From Saccharothrix violaceirubra (GTDB lineage Bacteria > Actinomycetota > Actinomycetes > Mycobacteriales > Pseudonocardiaceae), in NCBI RefSeq assembly GCF_014203755.1, contig NZ_JACHJS010000001.1, positions 3,534,001-3,598,000 of the forward strand: DNA of 64,000 bases. The letters run 5' to 3'. The translations under genes and the position numbers were made by a program. Numbering within the stretch: position 1 is the stretch's first letter; every line of letters starts with the position of its first letter. The notes beneath the pieces are model-generated. The model was given only the letters and a program-made list of their open reading frames with translations. It searched no databases and had not been told where the DNA came from. This document shows positions 55,601 through 64,000 of the stretch, in pieces.

Positions 55601-58305
55601 GTGGACGCCGGGTCCAGGCGCTGCTCGAACCAGAGGCGTTCCTGGGTGGCGGACAGCGCGTCGGTGGCGGCGCGGGCGATCGCGCGGACTTCGTGGGCGG
55701 GCGCCAACGCCGCCTGCGCCCGGACCGTGCGGTGTTCGAAGAGGCTGCCCAGGTCCACGCCGAGCGCGGCCCGCAGCCGGCCCAGGAGCAGGGAGTGGCC
55801 GCCCAGCGCGAAGAAGTCGTCGTCGAGCCCGACCCGCTCGACGCCGAGGACCTCCTGCCAGAGCCGGGCGACCCGCAGCTCGGCCGGGGTGGTGGGCGCG
55901 ACGTGGGTGCCGCCGGCGGCGGGTTCGGGCAGCGCGGCCCGGTCGATCTTGCCGCGCGGGGTGAGCGGGAACTCGTCGAGCACGACGACCGCCGGGACGG
56001 CGTAGTCGGGCAACACCCGCGCGAGGTGGTCGCGCACCTGCTCGGCGTCGAGTGCGCGGTCGGCGGTGATCCAGGCGACGAGCCGGTCCGGACGTGCGGC
56101 CACGTGGGCACCGGTGACGTCCGGCACGGCCAGCAGGACACCCTCCACCTCGGTCGGCGAGAGGCGGTGACCCCGGATCTTGACCTGGTCGTCGGACCGG
56201 CCGGCGAGGTCGATCGAGCCGTCCGGGCGGACGCGGCCCAGGTCGCCGGTGCGGTAGTGGCCGTCGCCGAAGCCGCCGGTACCGCGTCCGTCGACGTAGC
56301 GGGCGAGCCGGTGGCCGTGCACCACGACCTCGCCCAGTTCGCCGACGGCGGCCGGGCGGCCGGCGGTGTCCACGACGCGGACGGCGAGCCCGCCGAAGCC
56401 GGGCCCGATCGGGGCGACGCCGGCCGCGCTCGTCGTGACGTCCACAATGGACACTGCCTGCGGGGTCTCGGTGGTGCCGTAGAGGTTGAGGTGCCGGGCG
56501 GCCGGCGCCAGGGCGGCCCACCGGCGGGCGACCGGGGTGCGCAGCGGCTCGCCGCCGAAGCCGAGCACGCGCAGTCGCGGGTACTCGACGCCGACGCGGG
56601 CGACCGCCGCTGCCAGGCCGGGCGTGATGTGCACGAGCGTGGCCGTGCGCAGCCACTCCGCGAGGCGTTCGGTGTCGCGGATGTCGAAGTCGGGGAAGAC
56701 GGTCGTGCCACCCGCCCACAGCGGTGCGAAGAGGTCGCGCAGGAACGGGTCGTGGCCGAGTCCGGACAGGACCGTGCCGCGGGTGTCCGGGCCGAGCCCG
56801 AACTCCCTGGTGTAGTGGTGGAGGAAGTGGTCCAGCGGGCCGCCCGTCCCGGCGACGACGCGCGGGACGCCGGTGGTGCCGGACGTGAACGTCAGGTAGG
56901 CGGTGCGGTCCGGGTCGTACGGCACGTCGACCGGTTCGGCGGTTTCGGCGGCGTGGAGGCCGACCAGGCGCAGCACGGGCTCGGTGCCGAAGGGCGCCGC
57001 GCGGCCCGGTGCGGCGTCGATCCACGTGGTGAGGCCGGCGGATCGGGCCAGTCCGGCGTTGCGCTCGACGGGGTGCGCGGCGTCGAGGACGGCGAACGCG
57101 GCTCCCGCCCGCAGGATGCCGAGGATCGCGGGCAGGAGCACCGGTAAGCGGGCCGCGTGGAGCGCGACCACGTCGCCCTCGACCACACCGGCCGCCGCGA
57201 GTCGACCCGCGATGGCACCGGCCTGACCCGTGATCTCCGCGTAGGTCCAGTGGAACGCGCCCCACTCGACGGCGGTCCGGCCGGGGTCGTGGCCCGCGAT
57301 CCGGTCGAGCAGTGTCGGGACGCCGACGGGCGGACGGGCGGGACGCGGGTCGGCGCCGACCGGGGTGGTCGGCGGATTGTCGTCCTCGGCAGGGGTGTCC
57401 GGGCCAGGAACGTCGACCGGCCGGGTCGAGGTGGCCGGGGTGGGCGGCCGACCGTCGTGCCCGACGGAGACCGGCGGGCCGGGCGCGTCGACCGGCCGGG
57501 TGTGCGCGGCCGGGGTGCCGGTGTGCAGCGGGTACGCGTCGACCGGGCGGTCCGGGTCGGCCAGGACCTGCTCGAGCAGCAGCCGGTACTGGGCCAGGAA
57601 GTCCGTCGCGCGTTCACCGGTGATCCGCACCGAGTGGTCGAGGTCGGCGGTCCCGCGATCGGGTCGGACGCGCAGGACCAGGTCGTGCGGGCTGTCGGGC
57701 GGTGGTGCGTCCAGCGGGACGGCGGCGTGGCCGAACAGCGTGGTCGGCGACTCGGTCACGACGAAGCGGGTTCTCGCGGCGGCAAGCGGGAAGCGGTCGT
57801 GGCGCACGCTTCCGACGACGTCGCGGAACGTTCCCGTCAGGTCGACCACCGCGGCCTCGTCGTCGACCGCGACGGCGAACCGCCGCGGGCCCGCGTGCCG
57901 GCCCAGCACCACGCCGAACGCGGCCAGCAGCACCGCCGGGTCGGTCGCGCCCGCCGGCAGGACGCCGCGGACCCGGTTCTTGCGCTCGTCGGCCACGGCC
58001 GGTCGCGGCAGGTCCGCGGGCGGGTCGAGGAGCGGGAGCGGGTCGTCGGGCAGGTAGCGGCGCGAGGCGTCGCGCAAGGTCGGCACGGTGCCCGCGAGGA
58101 CGGTGGCGTCGTCCGCGATCCGCACGGCGACCAGCGCGTCGCCGGCGGTCCGGAGCGCACGGCGGGCGATGTCGAGCGCGGCGGCCTCCGGGTCGGCGGC
58201 GGACCGCGTGTCCCGTGCCACGAGCGTGCCGACGGCGTGGCGCAGGCGGTCGAGGTCGAGCGCGCCCCCGATCAGGAGGCGCGACGATTCGGATTCGGAA
58301 GACAT
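52606..58305 (-). CDS. NRPS: degenerate C-A(Lys2-like)-PCP-C-A(Ser)-PCP
   Basis: 1899 residues. The first 300 resemble a C domain but lack HHxxxDG (ALDLDRLRHAVGTLVARD to FLAQYRLLLEQVLADPDRPV). A1 has GLGHDPFLRDLFAPLWAG (near 518) and LYGTTETPQAVS, which are signatures of alpha-aminoadipate reductase (Lys2)-type A domains; my pocket reading is D-P-R-H-G-G-L-Q-A-K. PCP1 is ALGGHSLLLGRL (near 836). C2 has HHIVFDGWS (near 1010). A2 has FDVSVWELFLP (near 1497) and pocket D-V-W-H-V-S-L-V-D-K, a serine code. PCP2 is VGGDSLHAV (near 1833). ATG 58305. It is the first gene of the six-gene operon. Confidence 0.9.
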   Translation of the reverse strand: MSSESESSRLLIGGALDLDRLRHAVGTLVARDTRSAADPEAAALDIARRALRTAGDALVAVRIADDATVLAGTVPTLRDASRRYLPDDPLPLLDPPADLPRPAVADERKNRVRGVLPAGATDPAVLLAAFGVVLGRHAGPRRFAVAVDDEAAVVDLTGTFRDVVGSVRHDRFPLAAARTRFVVTESPTTLFGHAAVPLDAPPPDSPHDLVLRVRPDRGTADLDHSVRITGERATDFLAQYRLLLEQVLADPDRPVDAYPLHTGTPAAHTRPVDAPGPPVSVGHDGRPPTPATSTRPVDVPGPDTPAEDDNPPTTPVGADPRPARPPVGVPTLLDRIAGHDPGRTAVEWGAFHWTYAEITGQAGAIAGRLAAAGVVEGDVVALHAARLPVLLPAILGILRAGAAFAVLDAAHPVERNAGLARSAGLTTWIDAAPGRAAPFGTEPVLRLVGLHAAETAEPVDVPYDPDRTAYLTFTSGTTGVPRVVAGTGGPLDHFLHHYTREFGLGPDTRGTVLSGLGHDPFLRDLFAPLWAGGTTVFPDFDIRDTERLAEWLRTATLVHITPGLAAAVARVGVEYPRLRVLGFGGEPLRTPVARRWAALAPAARHLNLYGTTETPQAVSIVDVTTSAAGVAPIGPGFGGLAVRVVDTAGRPAAVGELGEVVVHGHRLARYVDGRGTGGFGDGHYRTGDLGRVRPDGSIDLAGRSDDQVKIRGHRLSPTEVEGVLLAVPDVTGAHVAARPDRLVAWITADRALDAEQVRDHLARVLPDYAVPAVVVLDEFPLTPRGKIDRAALPEPAAGGTHVAPTTPAELRVARLWQEVLGVERVGLDDDFFALGGHSLLLGRLRAALGVDLGSLFEHRTVRAQAALAPAHEVRAIARAATDALSATQERLWFEQRLDPASTAYHMAPVVHLRGDLDPDLLERALQAVVDRHPVLRTAFPAGPTPTQVVVADVRVPFTRHDLRTTPDEVDRHLAEVVREPFDLTRAPLLRARLLRIADDEHLLAVVVHHIVFDGWSIGVLLTDLADAYIGRGKPEPLAFADFTAWEKSEVDTGPPLDRWADRLAGAPTVLDLPTDRPRPAVRRARGARHRLTVPAERLHELARTHDVTLFTVLITAYAVVLARWSGRRDLLVAAPVANRARPEFEDVIGPFLNTLVLRVTLDPDAAFGDAVRRVHREIADDLAHQEVPFGRLVTRLDPDRDLSRTPLAQVLFALQNTPLDPPAVPGLTLGLRYTDEATAQADLALRITDTGTALEGRLDYDTDLFDAATAARFADHYATVLALVAEDPGTRVDDLDPITPAERRAVLETWNDTTLPADDATLRDLLTEHAGTALWWRGEEISYADLHTRAGRLATALRAHGVGPDVVVAVHLHRSPELIVALLAVLKAGGAYLPLDPDYPVDRLRYMLADSGARVLIGDFAADVPTVPVDVPDPVLTGDPGTGPDHLAYVIYTSGSTGRPKGVQVAHRSIVNRLRWMRDDHAVTAADRILQKTPTSFDVSVWELFLPLVTGAVLVIAEPGGHRDPAYLSDVISRAGVTITHFVPPLLATFLAAGGTAASLRLVVCSGEALPPETVHRFADAFPGVRLENLYGPTEAAVDVTAYRADPAERTVPIGRPVANTRVYVLDDRYRVLPVGVAGELYLGGVQVARGYGGRPGLTADRFVPDPYGVPGDRLYRTGDLARWRADGVLEYLGRTDDQVKLRGFRIELGEVAAALGALPGVAHAVAVVREDRPGDRRLVGYVTPAAHDPAALRAALARDLPDHLVPAVIVPLDALPLSPSGKVDRAALPAPVRATGGEPPRAGTETVLADLWRQVLDLPGVGRDDDFFAVGGDSLHAVRVVGLARDHGLDLTLQDLFRGRTLAAVAGSLTTTSHPAPTTDRTAAFGLLDPADLARLTG

Positions 58306-58532
58306 GACTCCCCCAGTGGGCGATCGCCCGGATTTCCCCAGGTGTCCGGTTCGGGACCCGATAATGAACCTACACAGCCCCGGAACCCCGCTCTCATGAT
58401 CCGGAACCCGTCCGATCACGGCCTTGCCGAATCGTGTTCCGATGCGCTAGGCGTCGAATACTCCGGTTGACACCACCGACACCCGCTGCTCCACTGAAAT
58501 GACGCCGCCCTTTTTCGAACAGGGAGAAAATA
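58306..58532. promoter_or_regulatory. Divergent promoter region, NRPS operon / GNAT
   Basis: A 227-bp region that must start the NRPS operon leftward and the GNAT gene rightward. It contains a GGGCGATCGCCC palindrome (58318-58329) and a locally A/T-rich stretch near 58355-58375. AGGGAGAA precedes ATG 58533. No complete iron box or confident promoter hexamers were found. Confidence 0.45.
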
Positions 58533-59009
58533 ATGACGGCGATACATCAACCCACCACCGTCGCGCACGTCGTCGCGGTCACCGATCCGCGGGCCGAACC
58601 ACTGTTGCGCGAACTGGCCTTCGAGTACCTGACCAGGTACGGCACCGCCGACGAGCTGACCGGGACCGACGACGCCGAGTTCACCGCACCGAACGGCGCA
58701 CTCGTCCTGCTGGAAGTGGATCAGGAAGTGGTGGCGGGCGGCGGATTCCGCCGACTCGACGAGGACACCGCCGAACTCAAACGCGTCTGGACGCACTCGG
58801 CACACCGCCGTCGCGGCCATGCCCGACAAGTACTCGGCGAACTGGAGGAACTCGCCCGCGAACGCGGATACTCCCGCCTGCACCTGACCACCGGTCCCCG
58901 CCAGCCCGAAGCGAACGCGTTGTACCTCACTTCGGGTTTCCGGGCGTTGTTCGACGTCACCGCCGATGCGGAGAAGATCGGGGTGTTACGTTTCGAAAAA
59001 CAGCTCTGA
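58533..59009 (+). CDS. GNAT-family N-acetyltransferase
   Basis: A 158-residue acetyltransferase: LKRVWTHSAHRRRGHARQVL is the acetyl-CoA loop, followed by LHLTTGPRQPEANALYLTSG, where substrate and dimer contacts usually lie. AGGGAGAA before ATG 58533 fixes the start. It is divergent from the NRPS operon, so it could acetylate a precursor, the product or an unrelated amine; its position alone supports a link to the cluster. Confidence 0.88.
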   Translation: MTAIHQPTTVAHVVAVTDPRAEPLLRELAFEYLTRYGTADELTGTDDAEFTAPNGALVLLEVDQEVVAGGGFRRLDEDTAELKRVWTHSAHRRRGHARQVLGELEELARERGYSRLHLTTGPRQPEANALYLTSGFRALFDVTADAEKIGVLRFEKQL

Positions 59010-59039
59010 CTATTCCCCCGACACCGAAGAGGATTCCTG

Positions 59040-59222
59040 GGGCAGTCCCGGGACGCCACGACGGACACGGGCAGGCCGTCGTCGAGCGGTCCGGTGGCGG
59101 ACGCGCATCCGCACCCCGGTTGCGCCACCGGGCGAAGCCCGGCCCGGTCTCCGCGCGGAACGCGCGCCGGATCGTCGCCTCGCTCACGAACAGCTCGGCT
59201 GCCCAGTCACCGAGGAGGTGGG
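59040..59222 (-). pseudogene. Fragment of an AraC-type HTH regulator
   Basis: The minus strand reads HLLGDWAAELFVSEATIRRA, continuing FRAETGPGFARWRN, in one frame, then GPLDDGLPVSVVAS in another. Together these are a recognisable AraC HTH domain broken by a frameshift near 59110. No start, no sensor domain and no stop in a sensible place remain. Confidence 0.65.
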
Positions 59223-59520
59223 CCGGGTCGTCGACCTGCCGGGGTTCGCGGACCTGCCCTGGGACCGACCGGTGGGCGAAGGCGGCAGTGAACTGTCGGG
59301 CGGGCAGCGGCAACGGGTGGCGTCGGCCCGTGCCCTCGTGGCGGACCGGGACGTGCTCGTGCTGCACGACCCCCCGACGTCCGGCGACTCCGTCACCGAG
59401 GCGGCGCCGGCCCGTGCCGTCCGGCGGCTCCGGCACGGTCGCACCACGCTGCTGCTGTGCTCGTCACCGGCCCTGCTCGCGGTGGCCGACCGCGTCGTGG
59501 CCGTGGAGGACCGCACGTGA
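59217..59520 (+). pseudogene. C-terminal fragment of an ABC exporter ATPase
   Basis: The frame ending at 59520 contains the signature [20 protein letters not shown] and a Walker B region VLVLHDPPTSGDS, then TLLLCSSPALLAVADRVVAV, as in the last 100 residues of an ATPase domain. The P-loop and membrane domain are missing and the left side runs into the AraC fragment. The final GTGA overlaps the start of the next exporter remnant, as in intact heterodimeric exporter pairs. Confidence 0.7.
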
Positions 59521-60676
59521 CCAGCAGGCCCCGCGCCGCGACGCCGTCCCACGACCGCGAACGACCGCATGTGACGACCCTGCTCCACGTCGCGGCGGCC
59601 ACGGCGGCACTCGCACCGCCGCTGGTGTTCGGGCGGCTCGCCGGGTCGTCCGGCGGCCACGTACTCGGCCTGGGGGCGGTGCTCGCCGGCGCGGTCGTGG
59701 CCGGGGCGCTCGTGACGAGCCTGGCCGGCGCGGGACCGGCGACGCTGGACTGGTGGTTCCTGCTCGCGTTCGCCGTGGTCCTGCCCGTCCAGATCCCGGC
59801 CGTGCGCCGCTACCTGCGCGACGCGCCGGAGGCGTACCGGTCCGAGCGCACGGCGTCCGCCCGGCGGGCCCGACTGCTGCTGGAATCGCCGACCGGCACG
59901 CCGACCGGATCGCCGACGCGTCGTGGGAGGCCGTGCGCTGGACGATGCGCGCCCAGAGCGTGCAGAACCGGTTCGTGACCTGGCTGTCGACGGCCGAGTG
60001 CGCGGGGGGCGGCGGTGCTCGTGGCGGGCTTCGTCGTGGTCGGGTCCGGTGCGGGCACGATCGGCGCGGCCACGGCGGCGGTGCCGCTGAGCCGATGCGG
60101 ACCACCGGGGCAGACGCAGCGGCGGACGCGGTGGTCCGGGGGACCGGCGTGTCCTTCCGCTACGACGACCGCCCGGTGCCGCACGACGTCGACCTCGCGA
60201 CAGCGCCGGGCGAGCACGTCGCGCTGGTGGGCGCGTCCGGCGCCGGGAAGAGCACCCTGGCCGCCCTGCTGACCGGCGCCTACCCGCCCGACACCGGCAC
60301 GGTCGCGCACCGGACCCCGCCCGCCGGCCGGCGACCCGGCGGCGGGACTGGCCGTCGTCGGCACGAGCCGGGTCGCCGACCTGCCGCAGGGCCTGGACAC
60401 CCGGCTCGGACCGCGGGCCCACACCCTGACGCCGGGCCAGGCCCGGCACCTGGTGCCGGCCCGGTTGGTCGTGGCCGACCCGGACCTGGCCGTGCTGGAC
60501 GAACCGGCCGCCGACGAGAGCCTGGACGTCGCGCTCGCCGCGGCGATCGAGGGCCGTGATCGTCGCCCACCCGGCTCGGCGCGGCCCGCGGCGGCGGGCC
60601 GGATCGCCGAGGTCGGCCGGCGTGTACGCGGACCTGTGGCGTGGGTGGGAGGCCGCGCCACCGCGATACTGGACCG
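59517..60676 (+). pseudogene. Decayed second half-transporter of an ABC exporter
   Basis: GTG 59517 opens a frame with about 110 residues of membrane domain (LLHVAAATAALAPPLVFGRL, VLAGAVVAGALVTSLAGAG). Near 59880 it shifts frame: SWEAVRWTMRAQSVQNRFV and then a P-loop LVGASGAGKSTLAALLTG (about 60225-60275) are in a second frame. A signature-like LTPGQARHLVPARLVVADPD and LAVLDEPAADES are back in the first frame (about 60425-60520). The membrane domain is far shorter than normal. Two frameshifts plus a deletion make it non-functional unless these are sequencing errors. Confidence 0.75.
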
Positions 60677-61489
60677 GTGACAGATCCGGTCGGGATTCGT
60701 GCGGTGTCACGGGAACTCATCGCGGCGGACGGGCGACTCGGCGCGCGGAACGTCGTCGACCGGGCCGTGCGGGCGGCGTGGTCGGCGGGTCCGCCGACGG
60801 CGGACCGCGAGCGGTGCGCGGCCCTGGCGGAACTGTTCGAGGTCGCCGGGTGGATCGCCTACGACGCCGAACGCCAGGACGACGCGGCCCGGCTCGACGA
60901 CCGGGCGTTGGTGCTGGCGCGGCTCGCCGGCGACCGGGCGATGGAGAACCTGGTCAAGCTGAACATGAGCCTGCGGGCCGCCCACGTCGGGCGGTACGGC
61001 GACGCCGTGGCGTTGGCCCGGTCGGTCGTCGGCGGTGGTTCCCGGGTGCGGACGTTGTGCCTGATCCGCGAGGCGCGGGCGCATTCGAAAGCCGGCAGCG
61101 AGGCAGCGGTCGGGTTGATGCGCGGGGCACGGGCGCACTTCCTCGACGGTCCCGGCGCGCGCGAGCCGGACTGGGCGTGGTGGATCGACGACCTCGAACT
61201 CGACGGCCACCACGCCGGTGCGCTGCTCGACCTCGGCCGACCCGGTGCGGCACTGCCGCTGCTGCACCGGGTGGTCGAGGCGATGGGCGGCACGGACCAG
61301 CCGAACTACCGGGTGATCTGGCAGGTCCGCCTGGTCGAGGCGCTGCTCGCCGTGGGCGACCGGGCCGAGGCCGAGGCGGTGCTGGAACGACTCCCCGCCA
61401 TCGGATCGGCCCGTGCGCTGCGGTCGCTGCGCTCGCTGCTCGGCGCGGGTGCCTACCGGGAGGTCGTTTCGCGGAACCCGGTGACGTGA
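60677..61489 (+). CDS. TPR-like protein resembling the sensor domain of XRE regulators, no HTH
   Basis: A 270-residue all-helical protein starting at GTG 60677. Its repeats (LAELFEVAGWIAYDAERQDD, ALVLARLAGDRAMENLVKLN, GARAHFLDGPGAREPDWAWW) match the C-terminal domain of actinobacterial XRE-type regulators, but no DNA-binding segment precedes it. Upstream is only the exporter remnant. GATACT (60665-60670) ends six bases before the GTG, so the message may be leaderless. It is either a stand-alone sensor/adaptor or a truncated regulator. Confidence 0.7.
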   Translation: MTDPVGIRAVSRELIAADGRLGARNVVDRAVRAAWSAGPPTADRERCAALAELFEVAGWIAYDAERQDDAARLDDRALVLARLAGDRAMENLVKLNMSLRAAHVGRYGDAVALARSVVGGGSRVRTLCLIREARAHSKAGSEAAVGLMRGARAHFLDGPGAREPDWAWWIDDLELDGHHAGALLDLGRPGAALPLLHRVVEAMGGTDQPNYRVIWQVRLVEALLAVGDRAEAEAVLERLPAIGSARALRSLRSLLGAGAYREVVSRNPVT

Positions 61490-61507
61490 CCGCGTTCCCG
61501 TCGGGGA

Positions 61508-63226
61508 TCAGATCCGTGCGGTCGTGGGCAGAGCCGCGAGGAGTTCGCGGGTGTAGGGGTGTCGTGGGTGGTCGAACAGGTCGTCCACCGGACCCGACTC
61601 GACGATCGCACCGTCCTTCATCACGGCCACGCGGTCGCTCACGTGCCGCACCACGGCCAAGTCGTGCGAGATGAACAGCATCGCCGTGCCGGTCTCGTGC
61701 CGCAGGTCCCGCAGCAGGTCGAGGATCTGCGCCTGGATCGACACGTCCAACGCCGACACCGGTTCGTCGCAGACCAGCACGTCGGGGCCCGTCGCCAGGG
61801 CACGGGCGATGGACACGCGTTGGCGTTGGCCGCCGGACAGCTCCCGGGGACGGCGGCGCAGCAGGGACTTCGGGAGCCCGACCTGGTCGAGCAGTTCCGC
61901 CACGCGGGCACGTCCGTCGCGGGGCAGGGCTTCGGCGATCAGGCGTTCCACCGTGTAGCGGGGGTCGAACGAGCCGAGCGGGTCCTGGTGGACGGTCTGG
62001 ATCGCGCGGCGACGGGGTCTGCGTGCGCGTTCGGACAGGGAACTCCACGCCTGGTCCTGGAAGCGGACCTCGCCCGCGTCCGGCGCGACCAGGCCCAGGG
62101 CGATGCGGGCGGCGGTCGTCTTGCCCGACCCCGACTCGCCGACCAGGCCCAGCGTCTCGCCGCGGTGGAGCGTGAACGACACGTCCTTCACCGCGTCGTA
62201 CCACGTGCGGTCGGGCGCGCGGAAGCGCTTCGAGATGCCGACGGCCTCCAGCAGCGGTTCCCCGATCACCGGGGCGACGACGTCCGACGACACGGTCGTG
62301 GTCACCGCCGGCGCCGGATGCCAACACCGCACCGACAGGTCGGGCAGCGAGGTCCGGCAACGGTCGTCGGCGCGGACGCAGCGGGAGGCGTAGGGACAGC
62401 CGACGGCGGTGGCCTCGGGACCCTCGAAAGGCACGGCCGACAGCCGCGAGCCCCGAGGCCGGGTGCCCGGCACGGCCGCGATCAGGGCCTGCGTGTACGG
62501 GTGGCGCGGGTCGGGCAGCACCTCGTCGGCAGGTCCGTGCTCGACGACCACTCCCCCGTACATCACGGCCACCCGGTCGGCGATCCCGGCGACCACGGAC
62601 AGGTCGTGGCTGATCAGCAGCAGCGCGGTGCCCTCGTCCTTCAAGCCGCGCAACAGGTCCAGCACCTGGGCCTGCACGGTGACGTCCAACGCCGTGGTCG
62701 GCTCGTCGGCGATCAGCAGGCGCGGCCGGGCGGCCAGCGCCGACGCGATCAGGGCGCGCTGGCGCAGACCGCCGGAGAGCTGGTGCGGGTGCTGCCGCGC
62801 CCGGCGTTCCGGCTCGGGCACGCCGACGTCCGCGAGCAGCGACCGCACCCGCTCGGGACGTGCGGACCGGTCCACCACGCCGTGCACGCGCAGCGCCTCG
62901 CCGATCTCGGCGCCCACCGTCCGCAACGGGTCCAGCGACACCAGCGCGTCCTGGAGGACCAGGCCGATCTCCCGGCCGCGCACCCGTCGCCAGCCGGACT
63001 CGCGCAAGCCTGTCAGGTCGCGGCCGTCGAACGTCAGCGCGCGGGCGCCGACCGTCGCGGTGTCGCCCGCCAGGCCGACCAGGGAGCGGGCCGTGACGCT
63101 CTTGCCCGACCCCGACTCGCCCACGATGGCCAGACACTGGCCCGCGTCCAGCGTGAACGACACGTCGCGGACCGCGCGCACGCCGGGGAACGAGACGTCG
63201 AGACCGTCGACCACGAGCAGGCTCAT
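61508..63226 (-). CDS. Oligopeptide-type ABC ATPase, fused double domain
   Basis: A 572-residue DppD-DppF fusion: NBD1 with [40 protein letters not shown] and [12 protein letters not shown]; then the cysteine-rich linker [20 protein letters not shown], found after OppD-type domains; NBD2 with [40 protein letters not shown] and [15 protein letters not shown] 63226 overlaps the permease stop (ATGA). It powers an importer whose permease starts at the right edge. A link to the signal-less binding protein at 44634 is possible but not shown. Confidence 0.92.
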   Translation of the reverse strand: MSLLVVDGLDVSFPGVRAVRDVSFTLDAGQCLAIVGESGSGKSVTARSLVGLAGDTATVGARALTFDGRDLTGLRESGWRRVRGREIGLVLQDALVSLDPLRTVGAEIGEALRVHGVVDRSARPERVRSLLADVGVPEPERRARQHPHQLSGGLRQRALIASALAARPRLLIADEPTTALDVTVQAQVLDLLRGLKDEGTALLLISHDLSVVAGIADRVAVMYGGVVVEHGPADEVLPDPRHPYTQALIAAVPGTRPRGSRLSAVPFEGPEATAVGCPYASRCVRADDRCRTSLPDLSVRCWHPAPAVTTTVSSDVVAPVIGEPLLEAVGISKRFRAPDRTWYDAVKDVSFTLHRGETLGLVGESGSGKTTAARIALGLVAPDAGEVRFQDQAWSSLSERARRPRRRAIQTVHQDPLGSFDPRYTVERLIAEALPRDGRARVAELLDQVGLPKSLLRRRPRELSGGQRQRVSIARALATGPDVLVCDEPVSALDVSIQAQILDLLRDLRHETGTAMLFISHDLAVVRHVSDRVAVMKDGAIVESGPVDDLFDHPRHPYTRELLAALPTTARI

Positions 63227-64000
63227 GCGGGGGTCCTCCTGGTGAACGCGGCCTGGAGCCGGCGGCCGACGACGTTGACCGACACCACGGCCAGGGTGAT
63301 CGCGGCACCGGGGAACACGGCGGTCCACCAGGCCACGGCGAGGAACTTGCGCCCCGACGACAGCATCGCGCCCCACTCGGGCGCGGGCGGTCGGGCGCCC
63401 AGCCCCAGGAAGCTCAGGCCGGACACCGCGATGATCGCGGTGCCGAAGCCGACCGTGCCGAGCACCAACAGCGGCCCGAGCGCGTTCGGCAGCACGTGCC
63501 GGGCGATCAGCACCGGACGCGGCAGGCCCAGGCCGACGGCCGCCTCCACGTACCCGGACCGCCGCACGACCAGCGCCTCGGCCCGCACCATGCGGGCGTA
63601 GCCCGGTATCAGCGCGACCGCGATCGCGATCATGGTGTTGCCGGTGCCCGCGCCGAGCACGGCGATCACCAGCAGCGCCAGCATGAGTTCGGGCAGCGAC
63701 AGCAGGATGTCGGCCAGTCGCATGAGGACCGAGTCGGCGACGTTTCCGCCCAGCGCGGCCGTGATGCCGATCAGCGATCCGGCCGTCAACGCGATCAGGA
63801 TCGCGCCCAGGCCGACCGACAGCGACGGGCGGGCACCGTGGACCACGCGTGCGAACACGTCGCGCCCGAGTTCGTCGGTGCCGAACCAGTGCGTGCCGTC
63901 GGGCGCCAGCAGCGCGTTGACCGGGTCGGCCTCCAGCGGCGCGGCCGAGGTGAACCAGCCGGGCGCGACGGCGGCCAGCACGAGCAGCACCACGACGGCG
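63223..64000 (-). CDS. ABC importer permease, DppC-type, 5' end outside window
   Basis: A permease continuing past the right edge. Visible parts: [20 protein letters not shown], the EAA loop [20 protein letters not shown] and [20 protein letters not shown], the DppC C-terminal signature. No start is assigned because the frame is open to base 64000. Its stop overlaps the ATPase start. A DppB partner and a binding protein are expected to the right. Confidence 0.9.
   Translation of the reverse strand, partial: AVVVLLVLAAVAPGWFTSAAPLEADPVNALLAPDGTHWFGTDELGRDVFARVVHGARPSLSVGLGAILIALTAGSLIGITAALGGNVADSVLMRLADILLSLPELMLALLVIAVLGAGTGNTMIAIAVALIPGYARMVRAEALVVRRSGYVEAAVGLGLPRPVLIARHVLPNALGPLLVLGTVGFGTAIIAVSGLSFLGLGARPPAPEWGAMLSSGRKFLAVAWWTAVFPGAAITLAVVSVNVVGRRLQAAFTRRTPA

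Noticed and set aside
58318..58329. GGGCGATCGCCC palindrome as an operator for the NRPS operon
   Set aside because: It is a short GC palindrome that occurs easily by chance, and it lies very close to the start codon with no second copy.
58355..58380. IdeR/DmdR iron box upstream of the NRPS operon
   Set aside because: Only a TAGGTT half-site can be read; the symmetrical TTAGGTTAGGCTAACCTAA-type site is absent, so iron control is not supported.

Overview
The window is high-GC, gene-dense DNA with frequent GTG/TTG starts, overlapping ATGA/GTGA gene junctions and I-shaped (U-tract-free) hairpin terminators. Gene content (MbtH-dependent NRPS, XRE/AraC regulators, STAND-TPR NTPase, HelD-like helicase, DosR-type dormancy genes, many FMN/F420 monooxygenases) fits a filamentous actinomycete, most plausibly a Pseudonocardiales member such as Saccharothrix, Lentzea or Actinosynnema. 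The taxon is an inference from style; there is no rRNA or tRNA in the window.

Layout. 1-7.1 kb: small redox and regulatory genes (VOC protein, two NAD(P)-binding oxidoreductases, MFS transporter, AraC regulator), a secreted four-cysteine protein and an ECF sigma factor with a membrane-anchored partner. 7.2-14.2 kb: a divergent NAD-dependent DNA ligase; a STAND NTPase with a predicted N-terminal amyloid-type (RHIM-like) motif followed 10 bp later by a P450; then a 22-bp tandem repeat and a trypsin-like protease remnant. 14.2-22.2 kb: conserved small genes and an operon with a peptide-type ABC importer plus a luciferase-like monooxygenase. 22.5-25.5 kb: an XRE regulator, an unannotated 41-residue peptide and a PIMT-like methyltransferase, the layout expected of an aspartimide (imiditide-type) RiPP locus. 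25.6-34.8 kb: a membrane protein, an alkanesulfonate-monooxygenase-like/acyl-CoA-dehydrogenase-like pair with LysR regulator and flavin reductase, a ketopantoate-reductase-like gene with an alpha/beta hydrolase, a GlcD-like oxidase and a sulfurtransferase. 34.9-42.3 kb: HelD-like helicase, GNAT, and a hypoxia/dormancy-type group (CBS protein, P-type ATPase, zinc alcohol dehydrogenase, truncated flavodoxin) sharing a DosR-box-like sequence. 42.3-44.2 kb: SMI1/KNR4 protein and AraC regulator. 44.6-58.3 kb: a six-gene minus-strand NRPS operon. 58.5-60.7 kb: GNAT gene, then decayed AraC and ABC-exporter fragments. 60.7-64 kb: a TPR-like protein and an oligopeptide ABC importer running off the window.

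How the main systems work together. The NRPS operon encodes three modules on two proteins: degenerate C, A (Lys2/aminoadipate-type pocket), PCP, C, A (serine-type pocket), PCP; then C, A (glycine-like pocket), PCP, TE. It also encodes MbtH, an exporter, a stand-alone luciferase-like monooxygenase and a solute-binding protein without a signal peptide. The TE carries Cys in place of the nucleophilic Ser. In the putative RiPP locus the peptide and methyltransferase overlap by four bases, and a perfect palindrome suitable as an operator lies upstream of the peptide. Three luciferase-like enzymes, a flavin reductase, a sulfurtransferase and a peptide/sulfonate-type importer suggest organosulfur scavenging, but substrates cannot be read from the sequence.
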